From contig NC_084836.1 in assembly GCF_033115175.1 (NCBI RefSeq), positions 71,161,297-71,225,296 of the forward strand: a stretch of 64,000 bases of DNA, given 5' to 3'. This stretch comes from Lepus europaeus. Taxonomy: Eukaryota; Chordata; Mammalia; Lagomorpha; Leporidae. A program made the position numbers and the translations under genes. Positions 1 to 14,149 of the stretch are shown one piece after another. The notes below the pieces were generated by a model, which was not told the DNA's origin, ran no database searches, and saw only the letters and a list, made by a program, of their open reading frames with translations. The stretch's first letter is position 1; every line of letters starts with the position of its first letter.

Positions 1-2100
1 GGGAGAGGGGTGGGCGAATGAGGAGCAGCAGGACCATAGTCACCCGTGAAACCTATTCCCTGTGCTGAACCCACATGGCCCAGGACAGTGGTCAGCGCCA
101 GACTGAAAGACGGCTGGACCACAGGCGGTGAGCCAAACACCCTGATTGCCTTTTTGCCACTGCATTATGGGTCTGGTACAATTTCCCATCCACACCAGGA
201 GCAATCCCAGGGTAACTCCTTGCCCCCACCTGCACTGTGCCTGAGTCTGCTGATGCAACCCAGGGAAAAGCATCAAGGCCCTGTTGGCTATGGAGAAGCC
301 CTGTTTGTGTGTTGAAGTCTCCATGGCTGTCACTGCACATTCCTGAGCTTGGGGGAGGGAGGCTTCCAGGTTATTAGAATTAGAGAATGTTTATGTGTGG
401 GGGAGGGTTACGATGGAAAGGACAGATGTCTCGTGTCACATTCCCTTGGGGAGGAGAATTGGTCTAGGGAGGAGGCAAGGGCTTTAAAAGAGCCTGCAAT
501 TGGGCCTGGAGTAGAAGGAAGCACTTTCAAGCAAAGCAAAGGCCTCAAAGCAGGTGGCAGGTGCGTGGAATCAAGGGGGGTGGGTGGTGGTGAAGTGAGT
601 GGGACAGGATGTTTGGGGTCTCTCTAAAGGTCTGTGCTGGGGAGCAGGGTGCCTGGGTTTTGTTCTGTTTCTCAGGGAGTCCGTCCCTGCCCCACAACCA
701 CCCTTCCAGACTCTTAAAAGGAAGGGTCTGTACCCAAAGGACTCTGTGTGCTTCAGTGGAGAGCACACTGGGCTCTCTCGCTTCCCCTGAAAACCCAACC
801 AGTCAGCCTCACTCAAAGTCTGAGGACAGAGCTGCGTCACGGGCAAGGGAAGAAATCTGGGCGCATCCCAGGCTTCTGTTCTCAACCTGTTCCTCTCGGG
901 AGAGGCGAACTGTCCCGTCCTCCCGAGGAACCATTGCCACACACACTCTTTTCCCCTCCCTGCACCCCTCCTGGAGCTGCTGCCATGGTTGCCAGGCATG
1001 GTTGCTAAGTCTGCATGGAAGGGTTGGCGTGGGCTGTGCTGCCACTAACATCACCATGGTGAATCAGGGGACACCTGGTATAGACTTAAGTGGGGGGAGG
1101 GACCACGTGGATGCTAGCAACAGCCCCCTAGGACAGAATAAGCCCCAGGGTGAGCCTTTCAAGTGCTGCTTTTAGTGGGGCTCAGTGAACTGGGCATTGA
1201 GGTGGGGGAGGGGGGCTCTGCCTTGGGAAACCAACTGCTTTTAGTTCAGTTGCTAGGGGGTTAGCTTTGCCAAGGGAGCACAAAATTTCTCCTCCATCCC
1301 CTCTGAGAGGGTGAAAGTACATGAGCCTATTCTGCATCCCTCTCTCTTTAAGGCTCAGCAGAGCTGTGCGAGCACAGAACAGTATAATCCCCAAGTCTTG
1401 GCCCCCTGGATTGGATGGGGGGAGGGCTCCATGGGTGCCCAAGGACAAATATCTGGAATGGGGGTGGTGGAGCAGCTCGGTTGGCCAAGACAGACTCCCT
1501 GCATCCTATTCCTCAGTAGCTCTGGGCTGGCAACACTAGAAAGGTGAGGCATTGAGGGTGTAGGGGTCACCTTTTTTTTTTTTTTTTTTGAGACGGGGGG
1601 GGGGGGGAGGCAACTCTCCCCCAGAGCCACACAAAAGCTTCCTGAAAGCCACCGCCTCCTCTCCACCGCATGGGAGCTGGTTACTCATCTCATCTCTGCA
1701 CCCGAATGCCACTGCCGCTAAAAATAGCCCCCAGCCCTGGGCCAGCCCCTCCTGCACCCCAACCCCATGGAAACCAGCAGAAAGACAGAGGGTGGCAGGC
1801 GAGAGACCTTGAGTTCCGTTCTCACCATTCCCTGTCAGAAGAATCAAAGTCGGAGGCAGAAAGTCAGGGGGGCAGAAGGACCCTGGTGGTCAGGCACCCC
1901 GGATCAGCAGGAGAGAAAAGGGTTAACACGTCAGGAAGGTTGAGGAAATGGGGGCGGGCGGGCGGGGGATGGGGGGACCAACATTGTCAGTTTGGCAGGA
2001 ATCAGAAGTCCCTCCCCGCCTACCCACCCGGAGCGGTCCCATCAGGTTTGGGGGCCACGCAGTGGAAAGGGGCGTCCAATCCCGGGCCCCAGGCGGCAGT
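1..2100. other. Intergenic DNA upstream of DDN
   Basis: No gene is supported here. In human the neighbour on this side of DDN is PRKAG1, but none of its exons is recognised. The stretch holds a T17 run (about 1571-1589) followed by a G12 run (about 1597-1608). Open frames are short and lack recognisable domains. Confidence 0.6.
1571..1609. repeat. Poly-T / poly-G homopolymer tract
   Basis: A run of about 17-19 T is followed within ten bases by about 12 G. It is simple sequence, prone to length error in sequencing. Confidence 0.9.
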
Positions 2101-2104
2101 CGTG

Positions 2105-2110
2105 CACGTG
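2105..2110. promoter_or_regulatory. DDN: E-box CACGTG upstream of DDN
   Basis: A perfect USF-type E-box 87 bases upstream of the TATA box. USF1 binding to an E-box of the dendrin promoter is recalled from the literature. Use of this particular copy is inference. Confidence 0.4.
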
Positions 2111-2120
2111 GGGGAGGTAG

Positions 2121-4770
<2,650 letters not shown>

Positions 4771-5989
4771 CAGAGAAGGTCCCTTCGTGGACTTGGGTCT
4801 GCCGACCCATCCCTCCCCTTCTTTCCCCGCGGCCGCCTTTTGCCTTTTTTTTTTTTTTCCTGTGTGCCTCCAACAATGCCGGTTGCCATCCCTGAAATAG
4901 ACATGCAAGGGAAGGAGCATATGCCCGTTCCCAAGTTTGCTTCGGGAGAAGTGGGGGTGAGGTTCCATGCCTGCTGTGTGCGGGGCGGTGCACTCGCACT
5001 GGGGGCGCAGCTGAGCAGAGCAGGCCTCTGGGCAGCAGGAAGAAAGGGATGGAGAGGGTGGCAGAGGGGCCTGGAGCACAGAAGGGCTCTTGGCAGGAAG
5101 TGAATGGATTCAACCAGCAAAGCAGAAAAGGGCTCGCGTTGGTGTCGCAAGTCTTGGGTTTGTCTGTTCAATCCAACTCTGCCAACTTCGCGGCTTCCCA
5201 GGCCTCCCAGGGTAGGGGGGATGCACAATGAGGAATTTCCAAGGTCTGTCCTCCAATCGCTGATCTTTGGGGACCAAACGGAAGCCTCTATCTCCTCTTC
5301 CCATCAACAAGCCAGGAAAGAGGAAAGGATAAGTGGCCACAGTCTGAGGGGTCCCCAGTGGCTGCTTGGTCCTGATACGGGAGATTCTACAGGGTTTGCA
5401 GGAGAGCTGAGTAAGTGGCAAAAGGGCTCCTACTGCACTCTCCCAGGTTGAGGTGAGGGCTCCCCAAGGCAGGGTAGGACACTGGCCCTGTCACTCCCTG
5501 TCACTGCTCCCAGAGGCAGGGACAGCAGCCAGTGAACCAGCTTTGGGCCGCCTGTTCCCTCCACCCCAATTTTCCTTGGTGGATCCGAAGTGTTACCACA
5601 ATGTCCTAGGGCATTCACCCGCCCCACCCCCCACGGAAGGAACCTCGAGAATTTACTTGCCTCTCTGCCCTTTGCTGAAAGCAGGGGCTAAGTAGAGCAG
5701 CTCAGTTTCCAGGCAGCCTGCAGGTGTGGGGTGTGCTACTCGCTGCAGCCACGAGGAGGCGCGCGCGGGCCGCGAATTTTCCCGGTTGCTGATCCCGGAC
5801 ACCCCCAGCCCAGCACTGCCAGTTAATCGGGTCCCTAGTTACTGTCCCCTGCCTGGCCACCTCCAGACTGCGGGGCCGGGAGCAGGCCTCCGGCTCCTGT
5901 TTGTACTCATCACTCCAACCGGCTGGAGACTCAGACGCTGAGGATTTTTTTTCTCTCCAGTCCTGGAAACCCCCACACCCACCCCCCTC

Positions 5990-6175
5990 CTCTGCCACTT
6001 ACTGGCCTTGTGACCTTGGCCAGGGCACTTTGTCCCCTGGAGCCTCCTTCTCCTCATCTGTCAATGGGGATTTAATAAGCACCTACCTCGCAGGGTTGTT
6101 GTGAGGATTTAATACGATAATGTATGTAAAGCGCCTTGCTCGGTGCCCGGCACACAGTAGGCGCTCAATAAAGTT
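5990..6175 (+). mobile_element. MIR SINE
   Basis: Well-preserved MIR core and tail: the 'ccttggccagggcac', 'tcctcatctgtcaatgggga' and 'taggcgctcaataaa' blocks are all present in order. Ancient mammalian tRNA-derived element inside the DDN 3' UTR. Confidence 0.9.
6167..6172 (+). promoter_or_regulatory. DDN: Candidate DDN poly(A) signal (AATAAA) inside MIR
   Basis: The only AATAAA found downstream of the dendrin stop in this stretch. It is supplied by the 3' end of the MIR and would place cleavage near 6185-6195. Confidence 0.55.
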
Positions 6176-6192
6176 AAGCTCCCCTCTCCTCG

Positions 6193-7050
6193 GCCTCGGC
6201 TCGGTCTGTTCCCTGCCGCTTTCCCTCCGCCACTAGGGGAGGGGGGGACTCGTTCTTTGGTGGAAACTCCAGGCTCGCCTGGTGTCCCCCAGCCGCGACC
6301 CTCCCCGCTCCGCCCCCTGCCGGCTCTTCCCGCCGCCCCCCAATTCCTGGCAAGGGCTGAGTCAGCCGGGGTAAATTTAGCCACCGGCTCAGCAGACTCG
6401 GCGGGCCGGGTCCGACTCCCGCTCGCTGTGCAGGTCCCCGGCCCCAGCTCGCCAACCACTTCTGGTTGCAGTCTCCAATTAGCTCCACACGGCTGCCCAC
6501 CCGCCCCGAAGCAGACCTGGCTGGCTTTGGGCCGGTGCCCCTCGGGGATTGCTGCGCCCTAGTGGGGAGAGTGGCGGGGCTCAGAGCTGCCCAGGACAGC
6601 TCGTCCTTGACCCGCCTCGAACCCACCGCTGCAGATTTCCAGGGGGCTCCTGCGGAGGGAGCAGAGGAAGTGGGAGCCGCGCATGTGCTATCAGAGGGAC
6701 CCCCAACCCCTCTGCCTCACAGCCAGTTCTGACCACCTAGCTTTACTGAGCAGCTACTAGGAACACACAAGCAATGGGACCCGAGCAGCAAGGGCTAAGT
6801 ACCCATGCAGGGTCAGACGTGGGGGAGTGCATGGATTCCAGGAGGAGATGGGGAAGCCCTCCCCGGTCTCCCAGGGCTACCTCCCAGGGCTACCTCCCAG
6901 GAGGTAGCCGCTGAGATGGAATTTAGTGAAAAGTCATTTCAAGGACAGGGAATGGTCAAAAGCAGAGGCATGGGTACAGGGAAATGTGTCTGTTCAGAAA
7001 ATTAAACAGACATATTTGGTCTGTTTGGTCTATCAATTAAGACTCCCTGG
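6193..7050. other. Intergenic, GC-rich, no gene seen
   Basis: No supported gene. It contains a GCTGAGTCAGC motif (6356-6366, a half-MARE/AP-1 type site) and a perfect inverted repeat at 6888-6909 inside a small tandem duplication. Confidence 0.6.
6868..6909. repeat. Short tandem repeat ending in a perfect hairpin
   Basis: A 13-base unit with CTCCCAGGGCTAC is repeated. The last copy merges into a 22-base inverted repeat with 10-base arms (GGCTACCTCC / GGAGGTAGCC) and a two-base loop. Confidence 0.85.
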
Positions 7051-7053
7051 GTT

Positions 7054-7390
7054 GGGGGCGACGCTGTGGCACAGCGGGTAAAGCCACTGCCTGCAGTGCC
7101 AGCATCCCATATGGGCACTGGTTTGAGTCCCGACTGCTCTACTTCTGATCCAGTTCTCTGCTATGGCCTGAGAAAGTAGTGGAAGACAGTTCAAGTTCTT
7201 GGGCCCCTGCACCTACATGGGAGACCTGAAAGAAGCTCCAGGCTTCTGGCTTCAGATGGGCACAGCTCTGACCATTGTGGCCATTTGGGGAATGAACCAG
7301 TGAATGGAAGATCTCTCTCTCTCCCTGTCTCTCTCTGCCTCTGTAACTCTGCCTTGCAAATGAATAAATAAATCTTAAAAAAAAAAAAAA
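7054..7390 (+). mobile_element. C-family SINE, form A
   Basis: Full-length copy from the tRNA-like head (cgctgtggcacagcgggtaaag) to the poly(A) end at 7390. It lies directly against an older copy in the same direction. Confidence 0.9.
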
Positions 7391-7670
7391 GATTCCTGCA
7401 TCCCATATTCCCAATACAGAGTGCCTGGGTTCCATATCTGGCTGCCACTGCTGACTTCAACTTCCTGTCAATGCAGACACTTGGAAGGCAACAGTAATGA
7501 CTCAAGTGACTGGGTTCCTGTGGGAGACCTGAAGTGAGCACCCAACTTCTACTCCTGCCCAGCTCTAGTCATTGCAGGCACTTAGGGAGCAGCAGATGGG
7601 AATTTCTTTCTCTCTCTCTCTCTCTCCCCTGCCCCCTCCAATCAATCAATCAATTTTTAAAATTTCCAGT
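7391..7670 (+). mobile_element. Old C-family SINE, head missing
   Basis: Diverged body from 'cagagtgcctgggttc' to a CT-rich stretch and (CAAT)n tail. The newer copy before it sits where its head should be. Confidence 0.75.
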
Positions 7671-7961
7671 CTCATCTAACAGCAGTTTTGAGTCCACTCG
7701 GAAAGTTAGGGGTGATAAGACGTGGGCGTGAAAGAAACTGAAGCCAGACAGATCAGGCCTGGGCCAGCGAAGGCTTTGGGCCTCTGGGTTTGGCAAGAGA
7801 ATGCACTTTAGGCTGGGAGGAAAACTGAGGACCAGGGTGGTGATGAGAGCATGCTGGATTTGCTACAACCAGGACTCTGGGGTTGGTAGGAGTGAGTTGC
7901 ATGGGCCCTGGGGGTGGGGGTCTGTGCTGCCCAAGCTATTCAAAGATAAGGACACAGCTCA
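7671..7961. other. Unique spacer, nothing recognised
   Basis: Intergenic sequence with no gene or repeat that I can name. Confidence 0.5.
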
Positions 7962-8285
7962 GTTTCTTTCTTTTTAAAATTAATTTATTTGAAAGGCAGA
8001 GTTACAGAGAGGCAGAAGCAGAGAGAGAGAGAAAGGTCTTCCATCTGCGGGTTTATTCCCCAAATAGCCACAACGGCCTGAGCTGGGCTGGTCCAAAGCC
8101 AGGAGCCAGGAGTTTCTTCCAGGTCTCCCACGTGGATGCAGGAGCCCAAGGCCATTCTCTACTGCTTTCTCAGGCCATACCAGAGAGCTGGATTGGAAGT
8201 GAAGCAGCCAGGACTCGAACTGGTGCTCATATGGGATGCTGGCACTGCAGGCAGTCACTTTACCCGCTATACCCAGGCCAGCTTC
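7962..8285 (-). mobile_element. C-family SINE, form A
   Basis: Reverse-oriented full copy, from a TTTATTTGAAAGGCAGAG tail to a head ending in CCAGGCCAGC. Confidence 0.88.
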
Positions 8286-8344
8286 TGAGAGCTCGCCTCA
8301 CTGCTGCCATCCTCAGAGGACTGGGGTAGTGTTGTGTTGGGACA

Positions 8345-8465
8345 GGGACTCTGGGCCTGTGTACAAATTCGTCTCTGCCTCTTACTAGCTGTGTGACTTT
8401 GGGTAAGTTCCTTAACCTCTCTGTCCCTCAGTGCCCTCGGTTATAAAATGGGATTGTTAAAAGTG
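8345..8465 (+). mobile_element. MIR SINE
   Basis: Central MIR block: 'tagctgtgtgactttgggta', 'cttaacctctctg' and 'ataaaatgggat' appear in order. Confidence 0.85.
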
Positions 8466-8471
8466 CTTTTT

Positions 8472-8755
8472 GGGGCCAAGGTAGGTGACACAGCACATTA
8501 GGCTGCCATATCCGAGTGCTGGTTTAAGTCCTGCCTACTCTGTTTTGGATCTGGCTTCCAGCTAATGGATTCTGGGAGGCAGTGCATGGTGGCTCATGTG
8601 ACAATCCCCTGCCACGCACATGGGAGAGTGGAATGATATTCTGGGCTCCTGGTTTCAACTGGCCCAGCCCCATTTGTTGCAGGCATTTGGGGAATGAACC
8701 AGAGGATGGAAGGTGTTCCCCCCACCCTGAGATGAAAATAAATAAATATTTACAA
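8472..8755 (+). mobile_element. Old C-family SINE
   Basis: Diverged copy starting GGGGCCAAGGTAGGTGACAC and ending in AATAAATATTT. Confidence 0.75.
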
Positions 8756-8759
8756 GTAT

Positions 8760-9091
8760 TTTTTTAAAAAAATATTTATTTTATTTATTTTAAAGACAAA
8801 GTTACAGAGAGGTAGAGACAGAGAGAGAGATATCTTCCATCTGCTGGTTCACTCCCCAGATGGCCACAATGGCCGGAGCTGTGCTGATCTGAAGCCAGGA
8901 GCCAGGAGCTTCTTCTGGGTCTCCCACGCGGGTGCAGGGGCCCAAGGACTTGCACCGTCTTCTACTGATTTCCCAGGCCATAGCAGAGAGCTGGATAGGA
9001 AGTGGAGCAGTTGGGACTTGAACCGGTGCCCATATGGGATGCTGGCGCTGCAGGCTGGGGCTTTAACCTGTTGTGCCACAGTGCTAGTCCC
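8760..9091 (-). mobile_element. C-family SINE, form A
   Basis: Reverse copy lying tail to tail with the preceding element. Its head ends at the 'ccacagtgctagtcc' block. Confidence 0.88.
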
Positions 9092-9699
9092 TACAGGTAA
9101 TCTTAAAGGAGCTTTTCTCATAGAGCTGCTGGGAGAGTTCAATGCTTTCTAGTCATGTAAGTGGAGATTGTCCCTTTCCGAGGCTTTTCTGTTAGTGTTG
9201 AGGCAGTGAGGACGGGGGATAGGGAAGAGGAAGTCAGAGGAGGGCACTCTGGCCTCAGAGTGGGTGCACCGTGTTTTCGAGGACTTAGGGGCCAGTGCAT
9301 CAGTGACAGGTGCCCTACTCCAGCCCTGCCTCAAGCCCTGTGCGAGGATACAGCCAGCGCCGGCTGCCAAGGCTCTAGGGAGGAGCCCCACTTGCAGGTC
9401 CCTCCTGGTGAGCCACATCTCTGGACTGGCCCTGCGGGGGCCCCTGTGGGTGGGAGGCGGGAGGCTGGAGGCTCCCTGCTGTGAAAATGACTTCTAAATC
9501 TGGCTGTGTCTGCTGGCCAGCCTGCCCTGAGACACGAGACACACAGAGGCCACAAACACCCCCTAGCTGGGGCAGCCTCGCGGGCTTGAGAGAGAGAGGA
9601 GGCACAGGATGATGTGGCTGGTTCTGGGCAGGTCAGCCCCCGAGGAGAACAGGACAGGGCCCGCTTCAGAGGTACGAGGGAAGAGGTCCGAGAGAGGGG

Positions 9700-9745
<46 letters not shown>

Positions 9746-10084
9746 AAGCTGAGCCGGACGACGTGCAGGTGCACAAGGTGCTCCAGAGATGGAGATAGCG
9801 GTACCCTGTGATTGTTCTGTTCTCTCTCGTCCAGTCGGGACACCAAAGGGACTCAGGACTGCCAGGGAGCCCAAAGTGGAGCTGGGCATCCGGGAGCCGA
9901 GCTACTGATGCTGCAGGTGGCAGTGAGCTGAGCTGCAGCCTGGCTGCTGTCTGGGCCTCAGCACATCCTGGATACCCACCCCAGGGGGATTAAACAGCCT
10001 TGCCTGTGTCCATGCATTCACCAACCTATCCCTCTCTCCACCTGCCTGTCCATCATGGGATGTGTCTTTGGCTGCATAGTTGAG
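9092..10084. other. Intergenic, no gene seen
   Basis: Unassigned sequence apart from a (GA)n microsatellite at 9690-9740. Confidence 0.5.
9690..9740. repeat. (GA)n microsatellite
   Basis: About 50 bases of nearly pure GA repeat with a few interruptions. Confidence 0.95.
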
Positions 10085-10175
10085 ACGCCCATGAAGACAC
10101 ATGTGTCCCACACTGGAATGCCTGGGTTGGATACCCACAGGCAGCTTCCTGCTAATGCAGATTCTGGGAAGTGGC
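10085..10175 (+). mobile_element. Old C-family SINE fragment
   Basis: Short diverged piece with 'ctggaatgcctgggttg' and 'cagcttcctgctaatgcag' blocks. Truncated at both ends. Confidence 0.6.
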
Positions 10176-10189
10176 AGCAATAGACAGCG

Positions 10190-10440
10190 AGAGGTGTTTG
10201 ATACAGCTGGTTAAGGTGCTACCTGGGATGCCCACAGTCCATACTGGATTTCTGGTTCGAGTCCTGGCTACTCTGCTTCTAACCCAGCTCTCTGCTAATC
10301 TGCCCAGGGAAGCAGCAGATGATGACTCAAGTAATTGGGTCCCTGACACTCCTGTGGTAGACCTGGATGGAGTTCCTGGCTCCTGGCTTTACCCAGCCCT
10401 GCCATTTAGGAGAGTGAACCAGTGGGTGGAAGATCTCTTC
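10190..10440 (+). mobile_element. Old C-family SINE, interrupted
   Basis: Head and body in forward direction. Its CT-rich tail has expanded into (TTCC)n, and the end (10869-10930) is separated from it by a reverse SINE. Confidence 0.75.
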
Positions 10441-10444
10441 TCTC

Positions 10445-10505
10445 TTCCTTCTTTCCTTCCTTCCTTCCTTCCTTCCTTCCTTCCTTCCTTCCTTCCTTCC
10501 TCCCT
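10445..10505. repeat. (TTCC)n microsatellite
   Basis: About 13 near-perfect TTCC units, grown from the pyrimidine tail of the preceding SINE. Confidence 0.95.
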
Positions 10506-10511
10506 TCTTTT

Positions 10512-10868
10512 CCTTTTTTTTTTTTTTTGTTTAAAGATTTATTCATTTATTTAAAAGGAAGAGTTACAAAGAAAGGGAGGGACAGAGAGAGAAAGATTGA
10601 TCTTCTATCTGCTAGTTCACTCCATAAATGGTCACATTGACTGGGGATGGGCCAGGCTGAAGCCAGGAGCCTGGAACTCCACCCAGGTCTCCTACATGGA
10701 GGGCAGGGACCCAGGCACTTGATCCATCTTCCACTGCTTTCCCATGTACATTATAAGGAAACTGGATCAGAAGAGGAGCCACCAGGATTTGAACCGGTGC
10801 CCATATATTTGAACCATATAGGATGCCAGTGTCATAGACAGTGGCTTAACCTGCTGCCACACAGCCCC
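10512..10868 (-). mobile_element. C-family SINE, form A
   Basis: Reverse copy inserted in the tail of the older forward copy. The GGAAGATCTCT stretch occurs on both sides. Confidence 0.85.
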
Positions 10869-10935
10869 AAGGAAGATCTCTCTCTTTCTTTCTCTCTCTG
10901 TCACTTTCCCTTTCAAATAAATTTAAAAAAATTAT

Positions 10936-11195
10936 CTTGGGGCCGGTGCTGTGGCATAGTGGGTAAAGCCATCACCTGCAGTGTCAGCATCCCATATGGG
11001 TGCCAGTTCAAGTCCCGGCTGCTCCACTTATGATCCAGCTCTTGGCTATGGCCTGGGAAAGCAATAGAAGATGGCCCAAGTCCTTGGGCCCCTGCACCCA
11101 CATGAGAGACCTAGCAGAAGCTCCTGGCTCCTGGCTTCGGATCGGCATAGCTCTGGCCATTGCAGCCAACTGGGGAGTGAACCAGCAGATGGAAC

Positions 11196-11247
<52 letters not shown>

Positions 11248-11309
11248 CTCCTTTTCTCTCTGTGTAACTCTGACTTTCAAATAAATAAATAAATCTTAAA
11301 AAAAAAACC
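10936..11309 (+). mobile_element. C-family SINE, form A, with (CT)n expansion
   Basis: Near-consensus full copy from GGGGCCGGTGCTGTGGC to poly(A). Its internal pyrimidine tract (11196-11246) has expanded to about 50 bases of CT. Confidence 0.92.
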
Positions 11310-11314
11310 CTGCG

Positions 11315-11565
11315 ATTTGGACCTCCCACATGCCATACCTGAATGCCTGAGTTTGAGTCCCAACTTTGCTTCTAAGTGTAGCACTAATGCACGCCCTGTG
11401 AAGCAATGGTTGACAGCCCTGCTACATACGTGGGAGACCCAAGTGGAGATCCTGGCTCCTGACTTTGATCTGACCCTGCCTCTGTCGTGGGCATTTAGGG
11501 AGCAAACCAGCAGTTGAGATTGCTCTCTCTCCCCCCTCCTCCTTCTCCCTCTCTTTCTGCCTTTT
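11315..11565 (+). mobile_element. Old C-family SINE, interrupted
   Basis: Diverged forward copy whose tail continues at 11962-11990 after a form B insertion. Confidence 0.75.
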
Positions 11566-11961
11566 TTTTTTTTTAAGTTTTTTTTCTAATCTAATTGAAG
11601 TATTTCTTTTATTTATTTATTTATTTTTTATTTATTTTTTTGACAGGCAGAGTGGATAGTGAGAGAGAGAGAGACAGAGAGGAAAGTCTTCCTTTTTGCC
11701 GTTGGTTCACCCTCCAATGGCCGCTGTGGCTGGCGCATCTCACTGATCCGAAGCCAGGAGCCAGGTGCTTCTCCTGGTCTCCCATGCGTGTGCAGGGCCC
11801 AAGCACTTGGGCCATCCTCCACTGCCTTCCCGGGCCATAGCAGAGAGTTGGCCTGGAAGAGGGGCAACCGGGATAGAATCCGGCGCCCCGACCAGGACTA
11901 GAACCCGGTGTGCCGGCGCCGCAAGGCGGAGGATTAGCCTGTTAAGCCACGGCGCCGGCCT
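11566..11961 (-). mobile_element. C-family SINE, form B, with target-site duplication
   Basis: Full reverse copy with TTTGACAGGCAGAGTGG tail and CACGGCGCCGGCC head. It is flanked by a 14-base duplication TCTTTCTGCCTTTT at 11552-11565 and 11962-11975. Confidence 0.95.
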
Positions 11962-11991
11962 TCTTTCTGCCTTTTAAATACATTTGGAGGA

Positions 11992-12290
11992 GGGGGCAGG
12001 CATACGATGCAGTGTTTAACTCACTGCTTGGGACAACCTCATCCCACATCAGAGTGCCTGGTTCCAGTCCCAGCTACGGTGCTTCTGATCCAAAAACCAC
12101 CTGCTAACGAGCATCCTAGGAGACAGCAGAAGATGGCTCAAGTGCTTGCGTCCCTGACACCCACGTGGGAGATCCAGGTGGGGTTCCAGGATCCAGGCTT
12201 CAGCCTGGCCCAGCCCTAGCTGATGTGGCCATTTGTGGGGTGAACTAGCAGGTGGGAGATCAATCTTTCTCTCTCTGTCTCTTCGTAACA
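11992..12290 (+). mobile_element. Old C-family SINE
   Basis: Forward diverged copy, head 'ggcaggcatacgatgcagtg', ending in a CT-rich stretch without a clear poly(A). Confidence 0.75.
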
Positions 12291-12345
12291 TGGGAAAGGG
12301 TATGTCCCAGGTATGGGCAGAGGTAGAGAGGTGAGAAAACACATA

Positions 12346-12678
12346 GTTTCTTTTTTTTTTTAAGATTATTTATTTGAAAGTCAGAGTTACACAGAGAGAG
12401 GAGAGGCAGAGAGAGCGAGGTCTTCTATCCGCTGGTTCACTCCCCAATTGGCCATTATGGCTGGAGCTGAGCTGATCCGAAACCAGGAGCCAGGAGCTTC
12501 CTCTGGGTCTTCCCATGTGGGTGCTGGGGCCCAAAGCCTTGGGCCATCTTCCACTGCTTTCCCATGCCACAGCAGAGAGCTGGATCAGAAGTGGAGCAGC
12601 CAGGACTCGAACTGGTGCCCATATGGGATGCCAGCACTGCAGGCAGTGGCTTTACCCGGTATGCCACAGCATCGGCCC
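12346..12678 (-). mobile_element. C-family SINE, form A
   Basis: Reverse full copy. It is the last SINE before a gap of more than 11 kb without any. Confidence 0.9.
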
Positions 12679-14149
12679 CAGCATGTGGTTTCTACCGGGA
12701 ACAAAGATACTGGCAAATGTGGAGGTGCAGGATGTGGGTCCTGGGATCACATGTGCGTAGCCAAATCATGAAATATTTTTTGAAAGCAAGGTTAAAAACA
12801 TTTGAGCTTTAGTGAAAGGGTGGAGGGAGGGGTGAGGGCTAGAGCGTTTTGGAGCATTGGAATATCTTATTAGCTTCTCAACACTTGTTGGGCTTTTTCT
12901 TCTACTCGACCCTTGTTGGACTGGTTCCCTCGTGGCCAGATCATTAGCTGCTCAAGGAAGGGGTGCCTTTAGTTTTGCACCATCTCCTATGAATTTTGCA
13001 AGGATCAGGAGGTCAGAGGATGCTGGCATTACTGGAAAAACTGTGTCCCAGGAACACCGGTGTGACAGGGCAGGGTCAGCAGCATAGGGAGAGAGCTGGC
13101 TTGTGGCTCTCCCACGGCAGAGCGGGTGACGCTGCCTTCTCAGCCAGACTCCCTCCAGGGCTGTGCCAAGAGACTCCACAAGGTGGCGCTGTTCCAGTTG
13201 CAGTTCTGAGTCTTCAGCGTCGCACTCGGTGATGGCCCTTCCAGAACTGTCCCCTCACGGCCTGGACGTGGCGTCCAGGCCAGTCCTGAAAGAATGAACA
13301 GCCGGAGTGCGGCTGTGGAAGAAGGAGCTGGCAGATCCCAGCCTCAGTGCAGATATGGTCCTGGCCCCTGCAGCTGCTCTGCTGACGGTGCCACGTGCCG
13401 TCATGGGCAGCTCCTGTACTCAGGATCCCAGGCCAGTCCTGCCCCAAAACTTTATTTTCTCTCCCCACCCCATCTTGTGTATGCAGATACACCCCCGCTC
13501 CCCAGGGCCAGGCCCGAGGTCCTGGGGAACCGTATCCACCTGGCCGCTCCTCTGGGTCCTGGCTCCTCCACCCAAGGCTACGCCTCCCCTGGAGTTGGCT
13601 GCACAGCCACCCCAGCATGGATGCTTGGGGGTGCTGTGACTCGTGCCTGCTCTTCCTGGTTGTCTTCTCTGGGTCTTTCCCTTTGGTGCCCTGACAAGCC
13701 CTCTCCTGTCCTCTCTCCCGACCTCCCCACCATATCCACCATCACGCCGCCAACCCTGACAGCTTTGGGGTCCTGGCCAGAGTGGGCCTGCTATGGTACC
13801 TGGGCTCTGGATACCATTGCCCAGAGGTGAGCTTTGGGCAATCCGGGAAACCACAGAACTCAGAAACATGGCTGTCTGTGGCCTGAGGACTCTGCCAGCC
13901 ACATCTGCTGCCCACCCCCCCACCCCCAAGTAGCCGCCCTTGCACCTGCCGCAGAAGAACCAGGTCTCTCCCAGGACGCTTGTCGTGCTGACCGTGGGAG
14001 ACCCTGGTCGGAGGTGAGGCATTGTGGGACGTTGTCCACTTTCCCAGCATGCTCCAGGGCCTGTCTTGGCCCTTGGCGGGTTTGGGTGAGGAGGGGTGGG
14101 AGGGTCGGTGCGGAGAGTGGGAGCCAGGCCCATCGAGGTCCCCGGAGTG
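12679..14149. other. Intergenic DNA 3' of WNT1, no gene seen
   Basis: Unique, mostly SINE-free sequence in the WNT1 3' flank. A long minus-strand open frame across it is judged to be chance in GC-rich DNA. Confidence 0.5.

Larger units (their letters stand above)
4771..6192 (+). other. DDN: Probable DDN 3' UTR
   Basis: No AATAAA or ATTAAA was seen between the stop codon and 6167, so the first usable signal is the AATAAA at 6167. A 3' UTR of about 1.4 kb would match the long human one. The terminal part is MIR-derived. Confidence 0.6.

Noticed and set aside
1-2100. 3' end of PRKAG1, expected neighbour in human
   Set aside because: No coding sequence of it is visible. The window probably begins between the genes.
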